A stretch of DNA of 64,000 nucleotides from Bacteroidales bacterium (GTDB lineage Bacteria; Bacteroidota; Bacteroidia; Bacteroidales; UBA932): assembly GCA_015060455.1 (NCBI GenBank), contig SUYM01000013.1:1-64000 (forward strand), given 5' to 3'. Below are positions 43,477 through 53,629 of this stretch, in pieces. A program made the position numbers and the translations under genes. The first letter of the stretch is position 1, and every line of letters starts with the position of its first letter. A model generated the notes under the pieces. The model saw only the letters and a program-made list of their open reading frames with translations, was not told where the DNA came from and made no database searches.

Positions 43477-44492
43477 CAGCCTTTCCTCCTGTTCTTATGA
43501 GACGGATGAAGGGTCACCCTTTCCGAGGCATCCGCCGTATTCTGCACCATTGTGGAATATTCCTCCGGTGTTATCGTAAGGTCAAAATAGTTGGCCGGAT
43601 TCACATGGGCACCCTTATACAGGACCTCATAGTGAAGATGAGGGCCGGACGACCTGCCGGAATTACCGCTTTCTCCTATACACTCACCCCTCTTGACCTT
43701 CATGCCTTCGGTGACACCGATGGATTTCAGATGGGCATATCTCGTCTTGTATCCGAAACCATGATCCACAAGCACCGAGTTGCCATATCCGAAGAACTCG
43801 AAACGCACCGACTCGACCACTCCGTCGCCGGTGACATAGACCGGATTGCCGGGTTTAAGGGCGAAATCAACGCCGCTGTGCCTTTTCGAGCGTCCGGTGA
43901 AAGGGTCTTTTCTGAATCCGAAACTGCTGGAAAGACGATATATCTTCCTGTCAGGAACAACAGGCGGGATTGCGGGCACACAGGAAGCCATGTCACCGGC
44001 ACGCTTGGACAACAGGGCAACCTCATCGAAGGATTTGCTCTGGACGTATGACTTCTTCGTAAGGACATCAAGCCGCATGACCGTGCTTTTCAGCAGGCCG
44101 TTCTGATCGATTCCTTCAAGATATTCATATCTGTTCACTCCTCCAAAACCCGCTTCTCTGACCTCCGTCGGTATCTCGTGCATACCGAAGATGGAACGGT
44201 ATATGTCATCATCCCTCATCTGCAACGACACCAGCGCGTCCTCGTATTTGTCCAACTGGCTGTTCATCACCTGCATCCTTGACACCCACTCTGCGTTCTC
44301 CTTCTTCAATATCGCTGTCTTCGGAAGTTCCATGTCAAACACAGAAACATATAGCCAGAAATACAGCAACGTCAACAGAATGCTGCACGCAAAAAGCCCT
44401 AATGAACGCAGGAGACGCGACTTTCTGGAACGTCTGGACACCTCGTACGAGAGGGTACGCGGATTGAGAACATATTTACTTGTCTTTGCCAT
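43476..44492 (-). CDS. M23 (LytM) family peptidase, paralogue
   Basis: 338 residues from MAKTSKYVLNP; an ATG three codons earlier is possible. The layout matches the downstream gene: a membrane helix (about 30-52), a coiled coil, and a LytM domain with KRHSGVDFALKPG and SGPHLHYEVLYKG, followed by a short basic tail. All zinc ligands are kept, so it is probably an active endopeptidase. The paired genes suggest a heteromeric envelope-remodelling unit. It is divergent from alaS. Confidence 0.92.
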   Translation of the reverse strand: MAKTSKYVLNPRTLSYEVSRRSRKSRLLRSLGLFACSILLTLLYFWLYVSVFDMELPKTAILKKENAEWVSRMQVMNSQLDKYEDALVSLQMRDDDIYRSIFGMHEIPTEVREAGFGGVNRYEYLEGIDQNGLLKSTVMRLDVLTKKSYVQSKSFDEVALLSKRAGDMASCVPAIPPVVPDRKIYRLSSSFGFRKDPFTGRSKRHSGVDFALKPGNPVYVTGDGVVESVRFEFFGYGNSVLVDHGFGYKTRYAHLKSIGVTEGMKVKRGECIGESGNSGRSSGPHLHYEVLYKGAHVNPANYFDLTITPEEYSTMVQNTADASERVTLHPSHKNRRKG

Positions 44493-44655
44493 AGCCCGCA
44501 AAGTTAGTCATTTTTTGAATTTCGACAAAAAATAATTGACTGTCATAACCTTATGGTTCCTTACTTAAAGTCAGCGGAAGGCGCATTGGAGGTGCTTCTC
44601 ATGGGCATATGACACAAGGACAGGCCCAGTATTGCGGATAATCAGAATTTTTTCG

Positions 44656-44663
44656 TATTTTTG
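44656..44663 (+). promoter_or_regulatory. -7 element of alaS
   Basis: TATTTTTG matches TAnnTTTG about 74 bases before the alaS ATG. The bases in between are a GC-rich leader (CCCGTGCGCGCACGACC) that can form a small stem. Confidence 0.5.
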
Positions 44664-44736
44664 CAGGCTATTATGCCCGTGCGCGCACGACCTAAGCGGC
44701 AGGGGTGAGGAAATACGGATATAAAAATTACGAAAT

Positions 44737-47352
44737 ATGACTTCAAAAGAGATTAGAAAAGCCTTTCTTGACTTCTTCGCTTCAAAGGGGCATCAGATTG
44801 TGCCTTCGGCACCTATGGTCGTAAAGAACGACCCTACGCTCATGTTCACCAATGCCGGTATGAATCAGTTCAAGGACTGGTTCCTCGGCAACAGCCCTGC
44901 AAAATGGAAGAGGGTTGCGGACAGCCAGAAATGCCTTCGCGTGAGCGGAAAGCACAACGACCTTGAAGAGGTGGGACGCGACACCTACCACCACACAATG
45001 TTCGAGATGCTCGGAAACTGGAGTTTCGGAGATTATTTCAAGGTGGAGGCCATCGACTGGGCATGGGAACTGCTGACCGAGGTATATAAACTTGACAAGG
45101 ACAGACTTTATGCAACGGTGTTCGAAGGCTCCGAGGCAGACGGCACCACCCTTGACACAGAGGCCCTGGAAGCATGGAAGAAGCACCTGCCGGAGGACCG
45201 CATCCTGCTCGGAAACAAGAAGGACAATTTCTGGGAAATGGGAGATACAGGCCCATGCGGACCATGTTCGGAGATCCATATCGACCTGCGCAGCGACGAG
45301 GAAAGGGCTGCGGTGCCGGGAGCGTCTCTCGTGAACAAGGACCACCATCTGGTCATCGAGATATGGAACAATGTGTTCATGCAGTACAACCGCAAGGCGA
45401 GCGGAGAACTGGAACTGCTTCCTAACAAGAACGTGGACACAGGTATGGGCTTCGAGCGTCTGTGCATGGCATTGCAAGGCAAGCAGTCCAACTATGACAC
45501 CGACGTGTTTACCGGAATGATAGCAAAGATCGAGGAACTTTCCGGACATAAATACGGCAACACCACCGAGGAGGACATCGCGATGCGTGTGATCGCCGAC
45601 CATATCCGTGCAATCAGTTTCTCCATCGCAGACGGCCAGTTGCCATCAAATGTGAAGGCAGGATATGTGATCAGACGTATCCTCCGCCGTGCCGTACGCT
45701 ACGGATATACCTTCCTCGGTTTCAACGAGCCGTTCATCTGCCGCCTCGTGCAGCAACTTGTGGATGACATGGGCGAGTTCTATCCTGAAATCGTAAAGCA
45801 GCAGACGCTCATCGAGCGTGTGATCAAGGAAGAGGAAATGGCCTTCCTCCGCACCCTTGACAGAGGTATCCGTCTGATGGACAACATCATGGCAAAGTCC
45901 GCAGAAACAAAGATCATCAGCGGCGAGGATGCATTCGTGCTCTATGACACCTTCGGATTCCCTATCGACCTTTCTGAACTGATTGCCTCAGAGAAGGGAT
46001 ATAAGATTGACCTTGAAGGTTTCCAGACCGAACTTCAGAAGCAGAAGGACCGCGCCCGCAACGCCACTGCCATCGAGTCGGGCGACTGGGTCGAGTTCAC
46101 CCATTGCGACAATATCGAGTTCCTCGGATATGACCTCACAGAAATCGAGGGCGTGCAACTTACCCGCCACCGCACGGTGAAGGCAAAGAACAAGACCATG
46201 TACCAACTCGTGTTCGAGCGCACTCCGTTCTATGGTGAGATGGGTGGTCAGGTCGGTGACACCGGATATATCGTATCAGAAAGCGGCGAGAAGATCAATA
46301 TCGTCAACACTATCAAGGAGAACAACCTCACAATCCATGTGGCCGAGCGCATCCCTGCCGATTGCAGCGAGAGTTTCAGCCTCCATGTCGATGCGGAGAG
46401 AAGGCTCCAGATCGAGAACAACCACAGTGCTACCCACCTCCTCCATCAGGCTCTCCGCGAAATCCTCGGAACGCATGTGGAGCAGAAGGGCTCATACGTA
46501 TGTGACAAATATTTCCGCTTCGACTTCTCACATTTCGAGAAACTCAGCGAAGAGCAGATCGACCTTGTGGAGAACCGTGTGAATGCCCTTATCAGAGCGA
46601 ACTACCCTCTTGACGAGAACCGCAACGCCACGATGGAGCAGGCTCAGCAGATGGGTGCGATGGCGCTGTTCGGAGAGAAATACGGGGACACTGTCCGTGT
46701 GGTTAAGTTCGGAGACTCATGCGAACTCTGCGGAGGTACACATGCTGCCGCTACAGGTCAGATCGGATTCTTCAAGATTGTTTCGGAATCGGCGATCGCA
46801 GCAGGCGTGCGCCGTATCGAGGCAGTGACAGGAGTTCATGCGGAACTTCTTGTGGACGGAATGGAGACTACGCTTCGCATCGCAAAGGCATTCTTCAACA
46901 ATGTCCCTGACCTTGCAGGAGCGATAAGGAAAATGATAGAGGAGAACGAGAACTACAAGAAGCAGATGGAAGAGGTCATCAAGGAGAAGACAGTGACCAT
47001 GAAGAACACTCTCAAGGGTCTGGCAAAAGAAATCAATGGTGCCAATGTAGTCACCATCGACCACTCCGTCGATCCTGTCATGCTCAAGAATGCAGCGTTC
47101 ATGCTCCAGAAAGAGGCTCAGAACCTTGTGATAGCAGCAGCATTCGAGGCTGCCGGCAAGCCGCAACTTCTGCTTATGTACTCGGAGGATCTTGTGAAGG
47201 CAGGCAAGAATGCCGGTGCCGATGTCCGCGAGGCTGCAAAACTCATCATGGGAGGTGGCGGAGGCCAGCCGGGATTGGCTACTGCCGGTGGAAAGAACAC
47301 CGACGGCCTAGCAGACGCGCTTGCCAAACTCGTCGAATCAGCAACGAAATAA
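44737..47352 (+). CDS. alaS: Alanine-tRNA ligase
   Basis: 871 residues, full length. The class II core starts [20 protein letters not shown], with motif 2 near [20 protein letters not shown] and [17 protein letters not shown]. The editing domain has the zinc ligands [13 protein letters not shown] and [16 protein letters not shown]. The C-terminal DHHA1 domain ends with the glycine-rich [14 protein letters not shown]. It charges tRNA-Ala and clears mischarged Ser-tRNA. Confidence 0.98.
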   Translation: MTSKEIRKAFLDFFASKGHQIVPSAPMVVKNDPTLMFTNAGMNQFKDWFLGNSPAKWKRVADSQKCLRVSGKHNDLEEVGRDTYHHTMFEMLGNWSFGDYFKVEAIDWAWELLTEVYKLDKDRLYATVFEGSEADGTTLDTEALEAWKKHLPEDRILLGNKKDNFWEMGDTGPCGPCSEIHIDLRSDEERAAVPGASLVNKDHHLVIEIWNNVFMQYNRKASGELELLPNKNVDTGMGFERLCMALQGKQSNYDTDVFTGMIAKIEELSGHKYGNTTEEDIAMRVIADHIRAISFSIADGQLPSNVKAGYVIRRILRRAVRYGYTFLGFNEPFICRLVQQLVDDMGEFYPEIVKQQTLIERVIKEEEMAFLRTLDRGIRLMDNIMAKSAETKIISGEDAFVLYDTFGFPIDLSELIASEKGYKIDLEGFQTELQKQKDRARNATAIESGDWVEFTHCDNIEFLGYDLTEIEGVQLTRHRTVKAKNKTMYQLVFERTPFYGEMGGQVGDTGYIVSESGEKINIVNTIKENNLTIHVAERIPADCSESFSLHVDAERRLQIENNHSATHLLHQALREILGTHVEQKGSYVCDKYFRFDFSHFEKLSEEQIDLVENRVNALIRANYPLDENRNATMEQAQQMGAMALFGEKYGDTVRVVKFGDSCELCGGTHAAATGQIGFFKIVSESAIAAGVRRIEAVTGVHAELLVDGMETTLRIAKAFFNNVPDLAGAIRKMIEENENYKKQMEEVIKEKTVTMKNTLKGLAKEINGANVVTIDHSVDPVMLKNAAFMLQKEAQNLVIAAAFEAAGKPQLLLMYSEDLVKAGKNAGADVREAAKLIMGGGGGQPGLATAGGKNTDGLADALAKLVESATK

Positions 47353-47368
47353 AAATAGCATTAACAAC

Positions 47369-47454
47369 CTTGTACCTGTTCTTGTATTTAGTGCAGGTGC
47401 AAGGCAGTCAAGGAGTGAGTACCGCAGCATACTTTCGTATGTGAGGACACTCAC
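47369..47454 (+). promoter_or_regulatory. Structured leader before lptF-fmt
   Basis: Two stems lie in the 142-base gap after alaS. CTTGTACCTG pairs with CAGGTGCAAG (47369-47378/47394-47403, one G-U pair). A nested stem has GTGAGT/ACTCAC (47415-47420/47449-47454) enclosing GCATAC/GTATGT with loop TTTC. The first could terminate alaS transcripts weakly; the second may regulate the next gene or belong to a dispersed element. Confidence 0.4.
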
Positions 47455-47494
47455 GACGAAGACAACGCAGTAACTGTGCTAAAGACTGAACAGA

Positions 47495-49954
47495 ATGAAA
47501 AAATTAGACCAGTTCATACTCAGATCATTCATAGGACCGTTCTTCGCGATCCTGTTTGTGGTCATATTCATCCTGATGATGCAGTTCCTGTGGCTGTACA
47601 TCGACGAACTGGTCGGCAAAGGCCTCAGCATGAAGGTCATCCTGGAATTCCTCGGCTGGGGAAGCGCAACTCTTCTGCCGCTGTCCCTGCCGCTTGCCAC
47701 ACTACTGGCTTCCATGATGACACTCGGAACGCTTGGAGAGAACAATGAACTACTGGCAATCAAGGCTGCCGGCATTTCATTGCAGCGCATCATGATACCT
47801 CTTGCGACGGTCTGCATGCTGGTCAGCATAGGTGCATTCTTCATATCCAACGACCTTATACCGTTGGCTTACAATAAGATATACACTCTCAGAGACGACA
47901 TCGGCAAGACCAAGGAAGAGATAAAGATACCTGCAAAGGTCTTCTACAACGGCATCGATGGATATATCCTGCGCGTCAATGAAAGAAACGACGAGACCGG
48001 CATGATGCACGGGGTCATGGTGTATAACCATACGGGCAACAAAGGCAACACAAGCCTTACGATCGCTGACTCGGCCGAAATGAAGATGTCCAAGGACAAG
48101 ACTTATCTTACATTCGTGATGTATCACGGAAGCAACTATGACGAGACCAACAACAAGAAATATCGCGACACGACCCTCCAACTTCAGAAAATAGACTTCG
48201 ACAAGCAGACCATGGTCATCCCGCTGGAAAACTATGCGTTCCAGAAGTCAGACACCAGCCGCTTCAATGACCAGGTAAAGTCCATGAACCTCAAGCAACT
48301 CACCTACAGTCAGGACTCTATCGGCAGACTGAACGCCGCCGGAAAGGTAGAGAATCTGGAGGCAATGCAAAGGTCAAGACTGCTCAGATACAACGCACAG
48401 TTGGATACATCTCAAACCGGTCAGAAAAGAGCATTTACACACGAGAAACTGCTGACATGGGAAAATATCGACGATGAGATAAAGGCTGTGGAGAAGGCAA
48501 AGAAGAACGCTGAGGAAATGCAGATGAACCTGACTTCCTTTTCAAGAGAGCGGTACCATCACACCTTCATACTCAGGCTGATAGACATCGAAATCCTGAA
48601 GAAATTCGCCCTTTCTATCGCGTGTTTCATATTCTTCTTTATCGGAGCCCCATTAGGTGCGCTCATCAGAAAAGGAGGACTGGGAAGTTCAGCCATCATA
48701 TCTGTGCTGTTCTTCGTCGCATACTGGGTGATTGACATATCAGGAGTCAAACTCGCCAGGGACGGAGCGGTGGCGCCTTTCAGCGGAGTCTTCTTCTCCA
48801 GTTTCGTACTCTTCCCCACCGGACTGTTTCTGACATGGAAAGCAATAAACGACTCTGCAATATTCAATCTGGATGCAATAAAGAGCGGGTTCAGAAAAAT
48901 AAAGACAAAAGTCATGAGCATATTCAAGAAGAAACGTATCGTATATATGGGTACGCCGGAGTTTGCAGTTGCGCCGCTTGACGCTCTGATTAAGGAAGGC
49001 TACAATATAGTGGGAGTGGTTACAGTTGCCGACAAGGCCAGCGGACGCGGACTGAAGGTGAACGAGAGTGCAGTAAAGAAATATGCTGTTGAACACAACA
49101 TCCCTGTACTGCAGCCGCTTTCGCTCAAAGACCCTGAGTTCCTCGACGCGCTGAGGGCCTGGAAGGCAGACCTTTTCGTGGTTGTTGCGTTCCGAATGCT
49201 GCCTAAGGTAGTCTGGGAGATGCCGCCACTGGGAACATTCAACCTTCACGCCGCGCTCCTGCCTCAATACCGTGGAGCCGCCCCTATCAACTGGGCCGTG
49301 ATCAACGGAGACAAGGCAACAGGAGTAACTACCTTCATGATAGATGACGGAATGGATACAGGAAAGATCATGTACAGAGAGCAGTATATCATCGATCCTG
49401 ATGAAAATGTAGGTTCAGTGCATGACAACCTCATGGAGATAGGTTCGCGACTCGTCGTACAGACTGTCGAGGCAATCTTCGACGGCAGCGTAGAGTTCCG
49501 CGTGCAGAGAAGTTTCATCCAGGGTTCCGAGATCCTGCGCCCTGCTCCGAAACTCAGCCGTGAACTCTGCCACATAGACTGGAACGACAAGACAAGACAT
49601 CTGTACAATCTCATCCGCGGTCTGAGTCCTTATCCTGCCGCATTTACGGAACTGGTGAGGGACGGCAAGGTAACCCAGATGAAGATATACGGCTCTCAGA
49701 AGGTGACAGGAGACGAGTATGCTGACATGCTCTCACGAAGCGCACTGGACAGCGCCGCACCGGGCACGATCCTCTCGGACGGCAGGACCTACCTTGCTGT
49801 CGCGACCGCAGACGGAGCCATCTCGATCACCGAGTTGCAACTTGCCGGCAAGAAGAGGATGCCGGTCAAGGACTTCCTCATCGGATTCCGCGATCCTGAG
49901 TCATATACGACCACGCAGGGAACATCATCACAGATAACAGGCAAGAAGGCTTAA
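47495..49954 (+). CDS. LptF/LptG-family permease fused to methionyl-tRNA formyltransferase
   Basis: 819 residues in one frame. Residues 1 to about 470 are a YjgP/YjgQ (LptF/G) permease: helices at about 12-35, 55-80, 98-120, a periplasmic beta-jellyroll (about 125-355), then helices 365-455. At residue 474 (MSIFKKKRIVYMGTPEFAVA) a complete Fmt begins, with VVVAFRMLPK, FNLHAALLPQYRGAAPINWA, TTFMIDDGMDTG and the C-terminal domain to 819. The permease exports lipopolysaccharide to the outer membrane; Fmt formylates initiator Met-tRNA. No stop separates them. Internal initiation at Met474 (48914) could also make free Fmt. Confidence 0.9.
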   Translation: MKKLDQFILRSFIGPFFAILFVVIFILMMQFLWLYIDELVGKGLSMKVILEFLGWGSATLLPLSLPLATLLASMMTLGTLGENNELLAIKAAGISLQRIMIPLATVCMLVSIGAFFISNDLIPLAYNKIYTLRDDIGKTKEEIKIPAKVFYNGIDGYILRVNERNDETGMMHGVMVYNHTGNKGNTSLTIADSAEMKMSKDKTYLTFVMYHGSNYDETNNKKYRDTTLQLQKIDFDKQTMVIPLENYAFQKSDTSRFNDQVKSMNLKQLTYSQDSIGRLNAAGKVENLEAMQRSRLLRYNAQLDTSQTGQKRAFTHEKLLTWENIDDEIKAVEKAKKNAEEMQMNLTSFSRERYHHTFILRLIDIEILKKFALSIACFIFFFIGAPLGALIRKGGLGSSAIISVLFFVAYWVIDISGVKLARDGAVAPFSGVFFSSFVLFPTGLFLTWKAINDSAIFNLDAIKSGFRKIKTKVMSIFKKKRIVYMGTPEFAVAPLDALIKEGYNIVGVVTVADKASGRGLKVNESAVKKYAVEHNIPVLQPLSLKDPEFLDALRAWKADLFVVVAFRMLPKVVWEMPPLGTFNLHAALLPQYRGAAPINWAVINGDKATGVTTFMIDDGMDTGKIMYREQYIIDPDENVGSVHDNLMEIGSRLVVQTVEAIFDGSVEFRVQRSFIQGSEILRPAPKLSRELCHIDWNDKTRHLYNLIRGLSPYPAAFTELVRDGKVTQMKIYGSQKVTGDEYADMLSRSALDSAAPGTILSDGRTYLAVATADGAISITELQLAGKKRMPVKDFLIGFRDPESYTTTQGTSSQITGKKA

Positions 49955-49966
49955 AATATTATAAAT

Positions 49967-51226
49967 ATGAGCACAACCAAATATTTCCCAACTACGGAAA
50001 ACATAGAGAAGGCATCGGAGATCCTGAAAGAGATTCTGGAGCCCACGCCTTTCCAACTGAACGCTGACCTGTCGTCCAAGTATAACGCAGATGTATTTCT
50101 CAAGAGAGAGGACCTGCAGATGGTCCGTTCATACAAGATACGCGGAGCGTACAACAAGATCAGGTCGATAGACCCTGAAACCTTGAAATATGGTATCGTA
50201 TGTGCAAGCGCAGGAAACCACGCCCAGGGAGTGGCCTTCTCATGCAACAAGTTGCATATCATGGGTTCTATATATATGCCTACAACCACTCCTAAGCAGA
50301 AGATCGAGCAGGTGAGGATGTTCGGCAAGGACTATATAGACATTGTGCTGACCGGCGACACCTTCGATGCTGCCAACACTGCTGCAATGGAATTTGCCCG
50401 CAAGAGCGGAAAGACATTCATCCCGCCGTTCGACGATCCTAAGATCATGGAAGGACAGGGCACAATAGGCCACGAAATCATGACCCAGACAAAGGACAAA
50501 CTTGATTATGTATTCATTCCTATCGGTGGAGGCGGACTGGCATCCGGTCTGGGAGCATATATCAGGCAGATGTCACCCGAGACGAAGATCATCGGAGTAG
50601 AACCGGCAGGCGCACCCTGCATGAAGGCAGCCATCGACAAGGGCGAGGTCGTGGAACTTGAAAACATCAACAAGTTCGTGGATGGAGCGGCTGTCAAGAA
50701 GGCCGGTGCAATGACCTATCAGGTGTGCAAGGAAATCCTTGACGACATCGTAGTCGTTCCTGAGGGAGCCGTCTGCACCACCATCATACACATGTATAAT
50801 AAGAGTGCCATCGTGGTAGAGCCAGCAGGAGCGCTCTCGATCGCAGCCCTGAACTTCTATGCCGACAAGATAAAGGGCAAGAAGGTGGCATGCGTGGTCA
50901 GCGGAAGCAACAACGACATCACCCGCATGGAGGAAATTCGTGAGAAATCCCTGCTTTACGAAGGACTGAAACACTATTTCATCATCACCTTCCCGCAGAA
51001 GCCGGGCGTGATGCTTTCATTCATCAGGGACATCATCGGTCCTACTGACGATATGGTATATTTCCAGTACATCAAGAAGACCAACAAGGAGTTCGGTCCG
51101 GCAATCGTCGGTATCGAACTTGCAGACAAGGCTGATTTCCATGCTCTTCTGCGCAGGATGGAGGCTCATCATATAATGTATGAGCATATAAACGAGAACA
51201 ATAAATTATTTGAAATACTAATCTGA
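49967..51226 (+). CDS. ilvA: Threonine ammonia-lyase (biosynthetic IlvA type)
   Basis: 419 residues. The PLP lysine is Lys57 in VRSYKIRGAYNKI, the glycine-rich phosphate loop is PIGGGGLASGL, and SGSNNDITR is near the end of the catalytic domain. The last 85 residues form a short ACT-like regulatory domain (FIITFPQKPGVMLSFIRDII..., KTNKEFGPAIVGIELADKAD). It makes 2-oxobutanoate from threonine for isoleucine synthesis. It lies 12 bases after the fusion gene and 14 before ilvE. Confidence 0.95.
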   Translation: MSTTKYFPTTENIEKASEILKEILEPTPFQLNADLSSKYNADVFLKREDLQMVRSYKIRGAYNKIRSIDPETLKYGIVCASAGNHAQGVAFSCNKLHIMGSIYMPTTTPKQKIEQVRMFGKDYIDIVLTGDTFDAANTAAMEFARKSGKTFIPPFDDPKIMEGQGTIGHEIMTQTKDKLDYVFIPIGGGGLASGLGAYIRQMSPETKIIGVEPAGAPCMKAAIDKGEVVELENINKFVDGAAVKKAGAMTYQVCKEILDDIVVVPEGAVCTTIIHMYNKSAIVVEPAGALSIAALNFYADKIKGKKVACVVSGSNNDITRMEEIREKSLLYEGLKHYFIITFPQKPGVMLSFIRDIIGPTDDMVYFQYIKKTNKEFGPAIVGIELADKADFHALLRRMEAHHIMYEHINENNKLFEILI

Positions 51227-51240
51227 TAAAACGAACTATC

Positions 51241-52275
51241 ATGAGCACACCTAACTGGAACAATCTGACATTCTCTTACAGCAAGACGAATACGATTCTC
51301 CGTGCAACCTATAAGGACGGAGCATGGTCAGAGGTAGAAAGTCTGACTGACGACAATCTGAAACTCAGCGCATTTGCAGGCTGTCTTCACTATGCAATCG
51401 AGTGTTTCGAGGGTTTGAAGGCATTCCGCGGCAAGGACGGCAAGGTGCGCATCTTCCGCCCGGAGGAAAACGCAAAGCGTCTCCAGAGATCTGCGGCATA
51501 TCTGGGCATCGAGGCACCTTCAGTTGAGATGTTCGTGGATATGTGCAAGAGAGTGGTCAAGGAGAATATCGATTTCCTCCCTCCATACGAGGTGACAGGA
51601 GCATCGATGTACATCCGCCCTACCCTCATCGGAAGCAATCCTCAACTCGGCGTGCAGTCTTCAAAAGAGGCTACGTTCCTTATGCTCTGCGCTCCGGTAG
51701 GTGCATACGTGGGCGGAGCGCTTGACGCAGTCGATGTGGTCATCGCACGCAACTATGACAGGGCTGCCCCTAACGGTTCAGGTTCATATAAGGTGGGCGG
51801 AAACTATGCCTGCTCGCTCTATTCATTGAACGTGGCACACTCGTTGGGCTACAAGGCTGTGCTTTACCTTGACCCACGCACAAGAGAGCATATCGACGAG
51901 TTCAATTCATCAAACTTCTTCGGAATCAAGGGCAACACCTATGTGACTCCGGAGTCTCCATCTATCCTCCCATCCATCACAAACAAGTCTCTTGAAACCG
52001 TTGCAAGACATCTGGGAATGGAGGTTGAGCGCAGACCTGTACCGGTGTCGGAACTTGCAGAGTTCGAGGAGGTCGGAGAATGCGGAACAGCCGTGGTGAT
52101 CACCCCTGTACACAAACTCGTTGACAAGCCGTTCCTTGAATCAGAGGAAGAGACCGTTTACACCTACGGCGACGGCAAGTGCGGCCCTAAGTCCCTGAAA
52201 CTTTACAACTACATCGTAAGCATCCAGAAAGGCGAGATCGAGGATCCGTTCGGCTGGATTACATACGTGGAATAG
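51241..52275 (+). CDS. ilvE: Branched-chain amino acid aminotransferase
   Basis: 344 residues, fold-type IV. The PLP lysine is Lys184 in GSGSYKVGGNYACS. Other marks are FEGLKAFRGKDGKVRIFRP, GASMYIRPTLIG, and YVTPESPSILPSITNKSLE. It makes valine, leucine and isoleucine from their keto acids. Together with ilvA this gives both ends of isoleucine synthesis; the middle genes are not in the window. A strong terminator follows 21 bases downstream. Confidence 0.96.
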   Translation: MSTPNWNNLTFSYSKTNTILRATYKDGAWSEVESLTDDNLKLSAFAGCLHYAIECFEGLKAFRGKDGKVRIFRPEENAKRLQRSAAYLGIEAPSVEMFVDMCKRVVKENIDFLPPYEVTGASMYIRPTLIGSNPQLGVQSSKEATFLMLCAPVGAYVGGALDAVDVVIARNYDRAAPNGSGSYKVGGNYACSLYSLNVAHSLGYKAVLYLDPRTREHIDEFNSSNFFGIKGNTYVTPESPSILPSITNKSLETVARHLGMEVERRPVPVSELAEFEEVGECGTAVVITPVHKLVDKPFLESEEETVYTYGDGKCGPKSLKLYNYIVSIQKGEIEDPFGWITYVE

Positions 52276-52296
52276 CATACCTTTCATACGATCATG

Positions 52297-52328
52297 AGCA
52301 GCATGGCACTAAGCCATGCTGCTTCTTT
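52297..52328. terminator. Bidirectional terminator between ilvE and the export operon
   Basis: AGCAGCATGGC and GCCATGCTGCT form a perfect 11-bp stem with loop ACTAA. It is followed by TCTTTAT on the plus strand. The convergent export operon ends just beyond it. Confidence 0.85.
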
Positions 52329-52333
52329 ATAGA

Positions 52334-53629
52334 TCAAAAAACATTCAATGTATCAACACATGAACGAGCACGCTCATGCAGTTTTTGCATTGTCGATAAT
52401 TTAGAATTAACAGGCATCTTCAACACCAAATTCCCATAATATAAAGCCTTTGCTTTATTGTCTGTTTTAACGTGCATCTCCATCAACAATATAAGGGGAT
52501 ATAGGCGTGATGGGACCATATAATGAGCGTGGATATAACATTTTTCTGCTTTGTCGTACTGCATCATACCTTCATAGTTTTTTCCCATTATATTGTAAAA
52601 CATGGGGTCGGAAGATATACGCGAGCCTTTTTCAAGCACCTCATTACTTTTTTGATATTGTCCGAGTTTATGTAGTGCATATCCGTAATCATATAGGAAG
52701 CGGTAATTATCACTCAACGTATTATATAAATTGTCATACTCCTGCACAACTTCATCATAGAGTTCGTAAGATGAAAGGTATCTGGTGCTTTTCCATACAC
52801 TTTCTGCCTCACTTTCAATATGGAATACACTCAACGGATATGAAAAGAAGGCAAATACGGAAAGTGAGATTAGTCCATACCCAAGAGGACTTTTTTTACG
52901 AATAAGAACAATTAATAGAATAATTAAAATCAAAATAGTCGCAATCATTGCCACTACTCCATATTCAACACCAATCCTTAAATACTCGTTGAACGCATAC
53001 TCCGGACATCCGGCGACCCTGACAATCATCTCACACCTCTCTTTTTCCGCAAAATATTCTGCCTGAGTTCTTCCATATACGCCCAATATCGCGTTCGGTC
53101 CGCTGCCGGTCAAAGGATTATCGCATATCGCTCTTAATTCCATATGCCATATATGTAGTCTTCCAATGGCAGAATCCCATTTAATACAGAAAATTCCAAC
53201 TAAAAGGGTCACGACAGATATGGCAACTATAGCCGCTAATTTTCGATTCTCTGTTACCCATTTGTGTAACCCATATTCCGTATATGCAAGAATTAAACAC
53301 ACTATCCCAAAACCTAACCATGCTGCTCTGCTCATTGATGCGGGAAGTACCAACATACATAGCACAGCAGAAACTGCCGCCACAATCTGACAAAATCTGA
53401 CACACCTGTACTTCTCACCTCGGCTGATGATCAGATAAGAAACAAGTATTGATAGAAATATAGATATCCATCCGCCGAATGGTCCCGGATTTTCAAAACT
53501 GCCAGTCATAGCAAACTGTACATGTCCGGAGGCTCGAACGCCTAATATCTGAAGTAATCCTAAGATAGACTCGTAAGATGCGATAACTGATATCAGTAAA
53601 ACAAGAATTATGTTAAACGTTTTCTTCAT
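52334..53629 (-). CDS. O-antigen-ligase-like membrane protein with C-terminal TPRs
   Basis: 431 residues. Seven or eight membrane helices span about 5-25, 47-68, 80-100, 102-122, 132-152, 232-256 and 258-275. The family motif GSFENPGPFGGWISIFLSIL is at 43-62, and the periplasmic loop contains NPLTGSGPNAILGVYG. From about 300 a TPR-like helical domain follows (YDYGYALHKLGQYQKSNEVL, YNIMGKNYEGMMQYDKAEKC). It is shorter than usual O-antigen ligases; the first four or five helices appear to be missing. No sugar-transferase genes are near, so glycan ligation is doubtful. It overlaps the RND gene by 4 bases and closes the NVEALA/RND operon. Confidence 0.7.
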   Translation of the reverse strand: MKKTFNIILVLLISVIASYESILGLLQILGVRASGHVQFAMTGSFENPGPFGGWISIFLSILVSYLIISRGEKYRCVRFCQIVAAVSAVLCMLVLPASMSRAAWLGFGIVCLILAYTEYGLHKWVTENRKLAAIVAISVVTLLVGIFCIKWDSAIGRLHIWHMELRAICDNPLTGSGPNAILGVYGRTQAEYFAEKERCEMIVRVAGCPEYAFNEYLRIGVEYGVVAMIATILILIILLIVLIRKKSPLGYGLISLSVFAFFSYPLSVFHIESEAESVWKSTRYLSSYELYDEVVQEYDNLYNTLSDNYRFLYDYGYALHKLGQYQKSNEVLEKGSRISSDPMFYNIMGKNYEGMMQYDKAEKCYIHAHYMVPSRLYPLILLMEMHVKTDNKAKALYYGNLVLKMPVNSKLSTMQKLHERARSCVDTLNVF

